A DNA stretch of 9,080 bases from JAKPQD01 sp029572965. GTDB taxonomy: Bacteria; Bacteroidota; Bacteroidia; Bacteroidales; DTGW01. The position numbers and the translations under genes were made by a program. The first letter of the stretch is position 1, and the number at the start of each line of letters is the position of its first letter. The notes below the pieces were generated by a model. That model saw only the letters and a program-made list of their open reading frames with translations. It was not told the DNA's origin and made no database searches. The DNA lies in the NCBI GenBank assembly GCA_035374585.1, contig DAOSPF010000101.1, forward strand, positions 1-9,080. Reading direction: 5' to 3'. This document shows positions 1 to 7,040 of the stretch, piece after piece.

Positions 1-90
1 GGTGGCAACTGTTGCATCAAAAAACGAATTTAGGTACAGAATACGATAATCATTATGTAATTTTACATTAGTAAATGAAAATTCTCCCAA
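1..90. other. left edge, possible 3' end of an upstream gene, undecided
   Basis: No identifiable gene. On the + strand all three frames are open from the left edge and stop at 33, 49 and 71, so the end of an upstream gene may lie here. None of the three short tails (for example WQLLHQKTNL... ending at 71) is recognisable. SiaC-type genes often follow a SiaB-like kinase or SpoIIE-like phosphatase gene, so such a neighbour is plausible, but the tails do not show it. A 14-base palindrome, ATGTAA-TT-TTACAT, lies at 55-68, ending 22 bases before the next start codon. It could be an operator or a chance product of AT-rich DNA. No TAnnTTTG promoter is seen. Confidence 0.25.
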
Positions 91-468
91 ATGCAAAATG
101 ATTTTTTAGAAATAGAAGGAACTAAAACTATGCCCGCCATTTCATTTAAAGAAGGGAAACTGGATATTATTGGACGTTCAATCCCTATTGACTCATGCGA
201 ATGGTTTGCCCCCCTTCTGAATGTTATGTATGCTTATAAAGCCAAAAAAGGTGAAAAACTCGAAATAAACATTCAACTTGACTTTTTAAACAGCGAATCA
301 AACCGCACATTGCTCAATTTGCTTACTATAGCCGAAAAAATTTACAATGAAGGGCACGCTGTACATGTAAAATGGTATTATAAGCCCAATGACCCTGTGA
401 TGTTCGAGCAGGGCAATATTTTTCAGTCACTTGTAGAGCTTCCTTTTACATTTGAACCTATAGTATAG
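91..468 (+). CDS. SiaC-family (DUF1987) regulatory phosphoprotein
   Basis: A 125-residue cytosolic protein with no signal peptide or membrane segment, about the usual family length. The N-terminus IEGTKTMPAISF, the GRSIPID turn (residues 29-34), the central strand-plus-helix IQLDFLNSESNRTLLNLL (61-78) and the late WYY (95-97) follow the DUF1987/SiaC pattern. In Pseudomonas, SiaC is a partner-switching protein phosphorylated by the kinase SiaB, dephosphorylated by the phosphatase SiaA, and in its unphosphorylated form activates the diguanylate cyclase SiaD. Its phosphosite is a threonine in an N-T-S-S segment. Here the matching segment reads N-S-E-S, so Ser68 is the likely acceptor (inferred by eye). 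No kinase, phosphatase or cyclase gene is visible downstream; partners could lie left of the window. The ATG at 91 is chosen because family similarity starts directly after it. Confidence 0.82.
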   Translation: MQNDFLEIEGTKTMPAISFKEGKLDIIGRSIPIDSCEWFAPLLNVMYAYKAKKGEKLEINIQLDFLNSESNRTLLNLLTIAEKIYNEGHAVHVKWYYKPNDPVMFEQGNIFQSLVELPFTFEPIV

Positions 469-590
469 CCATCCTACAACACTGCAAAAGCTGTCTTCTT
501 GCGGTATAAAATCTGCCTTTTAAATATTTTAGCAGCTATTTTCTTCTGAAGTTTGCTATTTTTATTTTTCAAAATTTAATTATAAAAAAA
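469..590. other. intergenic region between the SiaC-like gene and the GH67 gene
   Basis: AT-rich spacer of 122 bases. A weak imperfect stem can be drawn from TAGCA (530-534) to TGCTA (554-558), followed by a T-rich run to 569. It might end the SiaC-like transcript, but its interior pairs poorly. A near match to TAnnTTTG, TATTTTAG at 525-532, follows a TTG at 499-501 with a 23-base spacer, which is longer than usual. The GH67 promoter is therefore not settled. The bases just before ATG 591 are A-rich with no Shine-Dalgarno motif. Confidence 0.35.
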
Positions 591-2702
591 ATGAAAAAGC
601 ATGCTCTAATCTTATTTTGCGCACTTTCTGTAAATGCTATTGCAGAAAACGGATACAACCTGTGGTTGAGATATAAGCCTGTCAACCACGGTGCTGTAAA
701 AAAGGAATATCTTAGTAGCCTTTCGTCAATTGAAGTAAAAACAGAACAAGAGAATAAACAAGTCATTGAAAATGAGTTAAACACTGCCATTAAAAGCATG
801 CTCCCCGGGCGCTCAAACAGTAAAGGCAATAAAAAGCTTTTCATTTTAAGTGCAAAAGAAAATCAGCAAGTGGGTAAAAATTTCAAAACATACCTCTCTT
901 CATTAGGCAATGAAGGATACTGCATCATTGATACAACAATAAACAATCAACAAGCTATTTACATCATTGCCAACACCGGAAAAGGTTGTGTTTATGGCAC
1001 ATTTAAATTGTTAAGCCTGATGCAGGAAGAAAAAAGCCTCAAAAACATTCGCATACAATCTGTCCCTAAAATTAAATACCGCATGCTCAACCACTGGGAC
1101 AACCCCGATGGCAGTGTTGAACGTGGCTATGCAGGAAAATCCCTGTGGTATGGCAAAACAAAAGTATCTGAACAACGATTGATAGATTATGCCAGGGCTA
1201 ATGCCTCTGTAGGTATTAACAGCGTTGTTATCAACAATGTCAATGCATCTCCGGCCATGATGAACGAAGAGAATATTAAATATGCTGCATATTTGGCTAA
1301 TCTTTTCAGGCCTTATGGCATCCGCTTGTTTATGTCTATCAACTTTTCATCTCCCAAAAACCTTGGAGGGTTGAAAAACTCAGATCCTTTAGATAGTGCC
1401 ACTATCAATTGGTGGAGCAATAAAGCAAAAGAGATTTACACTCAGATACCAGACTTTGGAGGCTTTTTGGTAAAAGCAAATTCCGAAGGCCTTCCAGGTC
1501 CTCAACAATATGGACGTACCCATGCCGATGGTGCCAATATGCTTGCCAAATGTCTTGAGCCTTATGGCGGAATTGTTATCTGGAGGGCATTTGTTTATGA
1601 AGCAACCGGTACAGACCGTGCTATGCAAGCATATAACGAATTCATGCCCCTAGATGGTAAATTCCGACCAAATGTAATTGTACAAATTAAAAACGGGCCC
1701 ATTGATTTTCAACCTCGCGAACCATTCCATCCTTTGTTTGGTGCATTAAAAAACACAAAAATGGCCTTGGAATTACAAATTACCCAGGAATATCTGGGCT
1801 TCTCTGACCATTTGGTTTACCTGGCCCCGCTTTACTCGGAAGTTTTGAATGCCAATACTTATGCATCAAATGCCAATTCATTAGTTGCTGATATTATTAG
1901 TAAAAAATCCCCTGGAAATGATATTACTGTAATGGCAGGGGTAGCCAATATTGGTAACGACACCAACTGGTGCGGGCACCATTTTGCACAAGCCAACTGG
2001 TATGCCTTTGGGCGCTTAGCATGGGACCCTTACGAAACCTCGGAAAACATTGCAAATGATTGGGTAAAACTAACTTTTGGCAACAATCCACAAATTGACA
2101 CCCCAATTAAGCAAATGATGATGGCTTCGCGCGAAGCCTGTATAGAATATATGACCCCAATGGGTTTACATCACCTCATGGGTTATGACCACCACCATGG
2201 GCCTCAACCTTGGCTCGATACAGCCGGGCGTGCAGACTGGAACTCCATATATTACCACAAAGCCGACAAGTATGGCATTGGTTTTGACCGTTCTACTAAT
2301 GGTTCTGGAGCTGTATTGCAATACAACAAGCCTCTTTCGGACATCTTTAATAATAATAAGACTTGTCCACTCAATCTCTTACTATGGTTCCATCATGTTG
2401 GCTGGAAAGATACCCTTTCTACCGGGCGTATCCTGTGGGATGAATTGTGTTTTCAGTATAATGATGGAGTAGAAAAAGTAAAAGAAATGCAAAAAACCTG
2501 GATTAGTCTTTCTTCAAACATAGATAAAGAAAGATACACCGAAGTGCGTAATAAGCTTGATTTGCAACTAAAAGAAGCTACCTGGTGGAGAAATGCATGT
2601 TTGCTCTATTTTCAAACATTCTCCAATATGCCATTTCCTTCTTACCTTGATTTAAAAGGAGAAAGCCTGTCAAAATACCAGGAAAAACATTATAAACCTT
2701 AA
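591..2702 (+). CDS. aguA: secreted GH67 alpha-glucuronidase
   Basis: A 703-residue exo-acting enzyme predicted to remove (4-O-methyl)glucuronic acid from the non-reducing end of xylo-oligosaccharides made by xylanases. A signal peptide is visible: MKK, a hydrophobic stretch at 5-14, and a likely signal peptidase I site after Ala18 (AIA/EN). The periplasm is therefore the probable location. The mature protein opens with GYNLWLRY (21-28), a GH67 hallmark. The acid Glu299 lies in KANSEGLPGP, and the base pair Asp372 (NGPIDFQPRE) and Glu400 (ITQEYLG) follow. Spacings of 73 and 28 residues equal those of the Cellvibrio enzyme (Glu292, Asp365, Glu393). HFAQANWYAFGRLAWDP (464-480) and MGLHHLMGYDHHHGPQPW (524-541) are further family blocks, so the enzyme looks complete. 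It stands alone: no SusC/SusD, GH10, GH43 or uronate transporter is adjacent. Confidence 0.96.
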   Translation: MKKHALILFCALSVNAIAENGYNLWLRYKPVNHGAVKKEYLSSLSSIEVKTEQENKQVIENELNTAIKSMLPGRSNSKGNKKLFILSAKENQQVGKNFKTYLSSLGNEGYCIIDTTINNQQAIYIIANTGKGCVYGTFKLLSLMQEEKSLKNIRIQSVPKIKYRMLNHWDNPDGSVERGYAGKSLWYGKTKVSEQRLIDYARANASVGINSVVINNVNASPAMMNEENIKYAAYLANLFRPYGIRLFMSINFSSPKNLGGLKNSDPLDSATINWWSNKAKEIYTQIPDFGGFLVKANSEGLPGPQQYGRTHADGANMLAKCLEPYGGIVIWRAFVYEATGTDRAMQAYNEFMPLDGKFRPNVIVQIKNGPIDFQPREPFHPLFGALKNTKMALELQITQEYLGFSDHLVYLAPLYSEVLNANTYASNANSLVADIISKKSPGNDITVMAGVANIGNDTNWCGHHFAQANWYAFGRLAWDPYETSENIANDWVKLTFGNNPQIDTPIKQMMMASREACIEYMTPMGLHHLMGYDHHHGPQPWLDTAGRADWNSIYYHKADKYGIGFDRSTNGSGAVLQYNKPLSDIFNNNKTCPLNLLLWFHHVGWKDTLSTGRILWDELCFQYNDGVEKVKEMQKTWISLSSNIDKERYTEVRNKLDLQLKEATWWRNACLLYFQTFSNMPFPSYLDLKGESLSKYQEKHYKP

Positions 2703-2725
2703 TAACACGTAAACCGCAAAGAATA

Positions 2726-2775
2726 AACACAAAGGACTGCAAAGTTGATTACTTTACTTTGCAGTCCTTTGTGTT
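2726..2775. terminator. perfect 20-bp inverted repeat, probable bidirectional terminator
   Basis: Arms at 2726-2745 (AACACAAAGGACTGCAAAGT) and 2756-2775 are exact reverse complements around a 10-base loop. It lies between the end of the GH67 gene (2702) and the end of the converging HAD gene (2800), where a shared terminator is expected. Neither side has a clean T-run: the + strand continues with A residues and the - strand with TTATTCTTTG, so termination is inferred mainly from position and stem strength. The left flank holds related hexamers (CGCAAAG at 2715-2721, ACACAAAG, GCAAAG) spaced irregularly, suggesting a small repeat family rather than a plain terminator. Confidence 0.6.
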
Positions 2776-2799
2776 AAAAAAATAATTAATAAGAAAAGT

Positions 2800-3264
2800 T
2801 CAATCCAGGTATTCCCGAAACATGTATTTTTCAATACCCCTATTTACATACACACAACGGACCCCAAGCTTTGAAACATCTTCAATATTGCGATATTCAT
2901 CATCAAAAAATACCATTTTATTATATGGAACGCCAGATTTAGCTTGAATACTGTTGAAATGAACTGTTTTTCGAGTAGGATAAATTTCTTCAAATTCAAA
3001 TAAATGACGGATATTAAACAGTTCTAACAACTGAACAGCCCATGATGGTTCTTCTGTGCGTGAAGCTAAAGCCAACTGGCAGTTTTGACGCTTTAATTCA
3101 TTGATAATCTCCAAAACATCTGGATATAGCGAAATCTTCAGCCCATATGAATCTCGGATAATGCCATTTTCAAGCTTATAAGGAGGTGTAGTACAATCAC
3201 ACCACGTTCCGCCAGCATTCCACAAAGTAAAATCGAGGTCGAAAACAAATAACGAAGGTTTCAC
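2800..3264 (-). CDS. HAD-family phosphatase, MDP-1 type (HAD-IIIC)
   Basis: A 154-residue cytosolic protein with every core HAD motif. Motif I is DLDFTLW, with nucleophile Asp9 and acid/base Asp11. Motif II is ASRTEEP, with Ser68. A lysine near 99-109 could be motif III. Motif IV is FFDDEYRN, with Asp121 and Asp122. The SRT and FDDE..N blocks and the short length match magnesium-dependent phosphatase-1, for which protein-tyrosine or sugar-phosphate (glycation repair) substrates have been proposed; the substrate here cannot be read from sequence. The start is GTG at 3264. No ATG lies between the lepA stop and motif I, and the GTG places KPSLFVFDLD at the N-terminus as expected. The gap from lepA is 17 bases, so it is probably the last gene of the gcvH-lepA transcript. 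Confidence 0.85.
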   Translation of the reverse strand: MKPSLFVFDLDFTLWNAGGTWCDCTTPPYKLENGIIRDSYGLKISLYPDVLEIINELKRQNCQLALASRTEEPSWAVQLLELFNIRHLFEFEEIYPTRKTVHFNSIQAKSGVPYNKMVFFDDEYRNIEDVSKLGVRCVYVNRGIEKYMFREYLD

Positions 3265-3281
3265 AATATTTTGTGGATAAA

Positions 3282-5069
3282 TCAGTCGAGCTTAAGAACC
3301 GCCAGGAACGCCTGTTGTGGAATTTCCACATTGCCAACCTGCCTCATACGCTTCTTCCCTTCTTTTTGTTTTTCCAGAAGCTTACGTTTACGGGTAATAT
3401 CACCACCATAACACTTGGCAGTAACGTCTTTTCTTAGAGCTTTGACCGTTTCACGGGCAATAATCTTAGCCCCAATTGCTGCCTGGATGGCAATGTCAAA
3501 TTGTTGCCTCGGGATAAGCTCTTTCAGCTTTTCGCACATGCGGCGTCCGAAGTCGTATGAATGGTCACGGTGAATCAGTGAAGAAAGGGCATCTACCGAA
3601 TCGCCATTAAGCAAAATATCAAGCTTTACGAGGTTTGCCAGTTTATAATCCGATGGATGGTAGTCAAACGAGGCATATCCTTTCGAAATACTTTTTAACT
3701 TATCGTAAAAGTCAAATACAATTTCCGAAAGTGGCATTTCGAAATTCAACTCCACACGGTCGTGCGTAGTGAAGTGCTGATTTTTCAGGATACCGCGCTT
3801 GTCCAAGCAAAGTTTCATAATAGCTCCAAGAAACTCTACCTTAGTAATAACCTGGGCAAAAATATACGGCTCATCAATATGGTCAATAAGTGTAACAGCC
3901 GGCAACCCTGAAGGGTTATGCACCTCAATAACATCACCTTTTGTGGTGTAAACCTTATACGAAACGTTAGGGACTGTGGTAATTACATCCATGTTGAACT
4001 CACGGTCGAGGCGTTCCTGGACAATTTCCATGTGCAACAAGCCAAGAAAACCGCAACGAAAACCAAAGCCAAGTGCTGCCGAAGATTCTGGGGTAAATGA
4101 AAGTGAAGCATCATTCAATTGAAGCTTTTCTAAAGAAGAACGCAAATCTTCATAATCGTCAGCATCTACAGGGTAAACACCGGCATAAACCATAGGTTTA
4201 ACATCTTCAAAACCCGAGATAGCAGTTTTACATGGGTTTTGAACATGAGTAATAGTATCGCCCACTTTAACTTCGCGGGATACTTTGATGCCCGAAATGA
4301 TATAGCCTACCGCACCTGCCGAAAGGGTTTGGCATGGCTCATATTTTAACTTCTGAACGCCTATTTCATCAGCATAATATTCTTTGCCGGTATTGAAAAA
4401 TTTAACAAAATCGCCGGTATTGATAGTTCCATTGACAATTTTGAAATAAGCCACAATGCCACGGAATGAATTGAAAACCGAATCAAAAATCAAGGCTTGC
4501 AAAGGCGCATTAGGATCGCCTTTTGGCGCTGGCACCCTTTTAATAATAGCAGACAGAATATCATCAATACCTTGCCCGGTTTTGGCGCTGGCAAATATAA
4601 CATCTTCAGGTTTGCAACCAAGCAAATTTACGATGTCATCGCGTACTTCCTCAGGTTTTGCCGCATCCATATCTATTTTATTGACCACAGGAATGATTTC
4701 GAGGTTATGCTCCAATGCCATGTATAGGTTGGCAATAGTTTGAGCCTGAATACCCTGCGAAGCATCAACTATAAGCAACGCCCCTTCGCAAGCAGCAATA
4801 GAACGCGATACTTCATAAGAAAAGTCAACATGCCCCGGCGTATCAATAAGGTTTAAAGCATATTTTTGCCCCTCAAATGTATAATCCATGCGTATTGCAT
4901 GGCTTTTGATGGTAATGCCACGTTCACGTTCAAGATCCATGCTATCCAACACCTGATCCTGAAATTCACGTTCATTTAATGTATGAGTAGCCTGAATAAG
5001 CCTGTCGGCGAGGGTACTTTTTCCGTGATCGATATGAGCAATGATACAGAAATTGCGAATTTGCACCAT
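3282..5069 (-). CDS. lepA: elongation factor 4 (LepA), ribosome back-translocase GTPase
   Basis: A full-length 595-residue translational GTPase. EF4 binds ribosomes and influences translocation and 30S subunit assembly; it is dispensable in many bacteria but very widely conserved. Visible G motifs are the P-loop AHIDHGKST (11-19), switch I ERGITIK (50-56), DTPGH (76-80) with catalytic His80, NKID (130-133) and SAKTG (161-165). Domain II, the EF-G-like III and V regions (GFRCGFLGLLHMEIVQERL lies in this part) and the LepA-specific C-terminal domain follow. The C-terminal domain ends with the conserved CYGGDITRKRKLLEKQKEGK and RMRQVGNVEIPQQAFL. There is no truncation or frameshift. It starts 21 bases after the gcvH stop and ends 17 bases before the HAD gene, so co-transcription is likely. 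No Shine-Dalgarno motif precedes the ATG. Confidence 0.98.
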   Translation of the reverse strand: MVQIRNFCIIAHIDHGKSTLADRLIQATHTLNEREFQDQVLDSMDLERERGITIKSHAIRMDYTFEGQKYALNLIDTPGHVDFSYEVSRSIAACEGALLIVDASQGIQAQTIANLYMALEHNLEIIPVVNKIDMDAAKPEEVRDDIVNLLGCKPEDVIFASAKTGQGIDDILSAIIKRVPAPKGDPNAPLQALIFDSVFNSFRGIVAYFKIVNGTINTGDFVKFFNTGKEYYADEIGVQKLKYEPCQTLSAGAVGYIISGIKVSREVKVGDTITHVQNPCKTAISGFEDVKPMVYAGVYPVDADDYEDLRSSLEKLQLNDASLSFTPESSAALGFGFRCGFLGLLHMEIVQERLDREFNMDVITTVPNVSYKVYTTKGDVIEVHNPSGLPAVTLIDHIDEPYIFAQVITKVEFLGAIMKLCLDKRGILKNQHFTTHDRVELNFEMPLSEIVFDFYDKLKSISKGYASFDYHPSDYKLANLVKLDILLNGDSVDALSSLIHRDHSYDFGRRMCEKLKELIPRQQFDIAIQAAIGAKIIARETVKALRKDVTAKCYGGDITRKRKLLEKQKEGKKRMRQVGNVEIPQQAFLAVLKLD

Positions 5070-5090
5070 TTATATTTTTCAGTGTTTGAA

Positions 5091-5471
5091 TTATGCACCA
5101 ATTAAAGCCTTATAAGCTTCTGCGTCAAGCAGGCTATTGAGCTCTGCAGGATTTGAAATTGTAGCCTTGATTAACCAACCATCGCCGTATGGGTCTTTGT
5201 TTACCAACTCAGGTTCTGACTCCAAACGTGGGTTTTTACTATCAATCTTGGCAGAAGCAGGCATGAACAAATCTGAAACAGTTTTTACTGCTTCAACAGT
5301 ACCAAAAACTTCTTCCTGCTTCAGGTTTTTTCCAACTGTTTCTATTTCAATAAAAACGATATCTCCCAATTCGCCCTGGGCGTAATCGGTAATACCAATA
5401 GTGGCAACATTGCCTTCTACACTGATCCATTCGTGATCTTTTGTGTACTTCAGATTTGCAGGAACGTTCAT
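5091..5471 (-). CDS. gcvH: glycine cleavage system H protein (lipoyl carrier)
   Basis: A 126-residue H protein that carries the aminomethyl group on a lipoyl arm between the P, T and L proteins of the glycine cleavage complex in the cytosol. KYTKDHEWI (8-16), GITDYAQGELGDIVF (26-40) and the lipoylation segment VEAVKTVSDLFMPASAKI (59-76), with acceptor Lys63, are canonical. So is the C-terminal GDGWLIK. The reading frame is open upstream to an ATG at 5513 (140 residues), but I prefer the ATG at 5471. Family similarity begins there, the length is typical, and a full promoter lies at 5530-5501, so the longer start would fall upstream of the transcript. No gcvP or gcvT is adjacent. The predicted leader of about 25 bases is too short for a glycine riboswitch. 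Confidence 0.96.
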   Translation of the reverse strand: MNVPANLKYTKDHEWISVEGNVATIGITDYAQGELGDIVFIEIETVGKNLKQEEVFGTVEAVKTVSDLFMPASAKIDSKNPRLESEPELVNKDPYGDGWLIKATISNPAELNSLLDAEAYKALIGA

Positions 5472-5500
5472 AAGTATTTTGGTTTTTACATGTTTGACCG

Positions 5501-5530
5501 CAAAATTAAGCAATTAATTACGATTTACAA
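5501..5530 (-). promoter_or_regulatory. Bacteroidota-type promoter for gcvH-lepA-HAD
   Basis: On the minus strand TTG (5530-5528) is followed after 19 bases by TAATTTTG (5508-5501), an exact TAnnTTTG -7 element. Spacing and sequence match the Bacteroidota primary sigma factor consensus (-33 TTTG, 19-21 bases, -7 TAnnTTTG). Transcription would start near 5495, giving a leader of about 25 bases before the gcvH ATG at 5471. This site also decides the gcvH start codon. Confidence 0.72.
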
Positions 5531-5645
5531 ATTTTAGAAAAATGAACCAAAAGACGTTTTAATACCCTTACGCAACCTTTTTAAAAGTCTGCCATCTAAC
5601 TAAAAATTCTGCAGAAAATATTTACTTACTTAAATTTTAAAAAAC
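5514..5645. other. divergent intergenic region between gcvH and the serpin gene
   Basis: An AT-rich stretch of 132 bases. It holds the -33 element of the minus-strand gcvH promoter at its left end. On the + strand there is no TTG and no TAnnTTTG upstream of the serpin ATG. The nearest resemblance, TAAATTTT at 5631-5638, is only 7 bases from the start codon and is too close. The serpin may use an alternative sigma factor or an activator, or the promoter may simply be degenerate. Confidence 0.5.
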
Positions 5646-6899
5646 ATGAAAACAAAAATAATGTCTCTTATAGTTGGTTGCATCTGTTTTACAACTGCCT
5701 GCTCTGATGACAATACCGAAAATCAGGTAAATGACATAAAATCGCAACTGAAATCAGCCCAGTTGGTTGAGGCTTCAAATGAATTTGGGATTAATCTGTT
5801 TAAGGAAACAAATAAACTTGCTCCAGACAAGAACCTGTTTGTATCGCCATTCAGTGCATTACAGGCGCTGTCCATGACTTACAATGGGGCCAATGGCATT
5901 ACCAAGTCTGAAATGGCTACAACTTTAGGCTTCAAAGATGCTTCCGAAGCCCAGGTGAATGAGTACAATCAATCACTTGCAAAAGCCTTGCTAAATGCAG
6001 ACGCAAAAGTGATGTTTGAAATAGCCAATTCCATTTGGTACCGGCAAGAGTACAACGTATTGCCAGCATTTATTGAAATTAACCAAAATTCATACAATGC
6101 AGAGGTTAAACCATGCAACTTCTCCGATCCTTCAACCCTGAATGCCATAAATGACTGGTGTAGCATCAAAACACACGAAAAAATACCCACCATATTAGAC
6201 CAGATACCAGACGATGCTTTTATGTACCTTATCAATGCTATATATTTCAAAGGCTCCTGGCAATTTTCATTTGACAAATCAAAGACCCAGACGGCTGATT
6301 TTTATTTGAACCACGATGCTAAAGTTGACCATTCGCAGATGATGCTCCAAACACAATTAAACTACTCAAGTAACAATACCTTCAGCGCCATAGAATTGCC
6401 TTATGGAAACGGCACTTTTAATTTTGTAATCCTCCTTCCCGCTTATGACAAGACTGTTGATGATATTATCAATGGCTTATCCTCTCAACAATGGAAAGAA
6501 ACAATTTCGAGCATGACAAAAAGTGATGTTGTAGTAAAAATGCCAAAGTTCAAGCTCGAATGCGAAGGTTTGCTGAATAACCCTCTGAAAAGCATGGGCA
6601 TGACTACTGCTTTCACTGGTGCAGCAGACTTTTCAAAAATAACAACAGATGCAGGCCTGTTTATTTCGCGCGTTATCCATAAAACATTTATCGATTTAAA
6701 TGAAGAAGGCACTGAAGCTGCTGCTGTTACTGCCGTTGAAATGAAATTCACTTCAACCGGAGGTGAAACCAATACCACAAAGTGGTTTATTGCCAACCAA
6801 CCTTTTGTCTATGCTATTACCGAAAAATCAACCGGTGCCATTTTGTTTATAGGAAAAATGTTAAATCCGACCGAAGAAAAAACAAAGTTCACAGAATAG
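5646..6899 (+). CDS. serpin, probable surface-exposed lipoprotein protease inhibitor
   Basis: A 417-residue serpin of full family length plus an export leader. The N-terminus is hydrophobic and ends at Cys19 (FTTAC-SDDN), a relaxed lipobox. The C-S-D-D that follows resembles the Bacteroidota lipoprotein surface-export signal, so outer-surface display is inferred. Serpin landmarks are LFVSPFSALQALSM (64-77), NAIYFKGSWQFSF (197-209), the hinge EEGTEAAAVTA (353-363), and QPFVYAI (385-391) with TGAILFIGKMLNP (396-408). The hinge has Gly355, Thr356 and a run of alanines (P15-P10), the pattern of inhibitory serpins that trap serine or cysteine proteases. P9 is valine rather than a small residue. 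Counting from the hinge places P1 at Thr369 and P1' at Ser370, but the loop is about six residues longer than in antitrypsin, so P1 is unsure. It is divergent from gcvH, and a strong terminator follows. No promoter match was found upstream. Confidence 0.94.
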   Translation: MKTKIMSLIVGCICFTTACSDDNTENQVNDIKSQLKSAQLVEASNEFGINLFKETNKLAPDKNLFVSPFSALQALSMTYNGANGITKSEMATTLGFKDASEAQVNEYNQSLAKALLNADAKVMFEIANSIWYRQEYNVLPAFIEINQNSYNAEVKPCNFSDPSTLNAINDWCSIKTHEKIPTILDQIPDDAFMYLINAIYFKGSWQFSFDKSKTQTADFYLNHDAKVDHSQMMLQTQLNYSSNNTFSAIELPYGNGTFNFVILLPAYDKTVDDIINGLSSQQWKETISSMTKSDVVVKMPKFKLECEGLLNNPLKSMGMTTAFTGAADFSKITTDAGLFISRVIHKTFIDLNEEGTEAAAVTAVEMKFTSTGGETNTTKWFIANQPFVYAITEKSTGAILFIGKMLNPTEEKTKFTE

Positions 6900-6914
6900 C
6901 AAATATCTGTAGAG

Positions 6915-6954
6915 ATAGCATTTTAAGCTATTTTCAAGCTTAAAATGCTATTTT
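6915..6954 (+). terminator. rho-independent terminator of the serpin gene
   Basis: A perfect 15-bp stem (6915-6929 with 6937-6951, ATAGCATTTTAAGCT and its complement) encloses a 7-base loop and runs into TTTT (6951-6954). G-T and A-T pairs can extend the base of the stem. It begins 15 bases after the serpin stop, so the serpin is transcribed alone. Confidence 0.8.
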
Positions 6955-6978
6955 GGCTTCTATAAAAATTAAAATTGA

Positions 6979-7011
6979 TTTGTCCTGTTTCATGTAAATG
7001 TTATAACTTTA
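6979..7011 (+). promoter_or_regulatory. probable promoter of the 185-residue protein gene
   Basis: TTTG at 6979-6982 is followed after 21 bases by TAACTTTA at 7004-7011, which matches TAnnTTTG at all but the last base. Transcription would start near 7017, about 24 bases before the ATG at 7041. It sits just past the serpin terminator, as expected for a separate unit. Confidence 0.5.
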
Positions 7012-7040
7012 TAATGAAAAGATATGCAGATATATAAATT

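Noticed and set aside
75..101. Tiny ATG-to-TGA frame of eight codons overlapping the SiaC-like start
   Set aside because: It is short, has no supporting signal, and is easily explained by chance in AT-rich DNA, although a leader peptide cannot be strictly excluded.
1389..1628. Minus-strand open frame of 79 codons inside the GH67 gene
   Set aside because: It lies wholly within a well-supported enzyme and overlaps the segment coding for catalytic Glu299. Its translation resembles no family, so it is a shadow frame.
2185..2472. Plus-strand open frame of 95 codons in another frame of the GH67 gene
   Set aside because: GH67 conserved blocks continue unbroken across this span, so there is no frameshift or second gene.
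5471..5645. Glycine riboswitch upstream of gcvH
   Set aside because: The predicted leader is only about 25 bases and no tandem aptamer-like fold is visible.
5969..6796. Two minus-strand open frames of about 100 codons inside the serpin gene
   Set aside because: The serpin frame is intact and conserved through both spans, and the antisense products match nothing recognisable.
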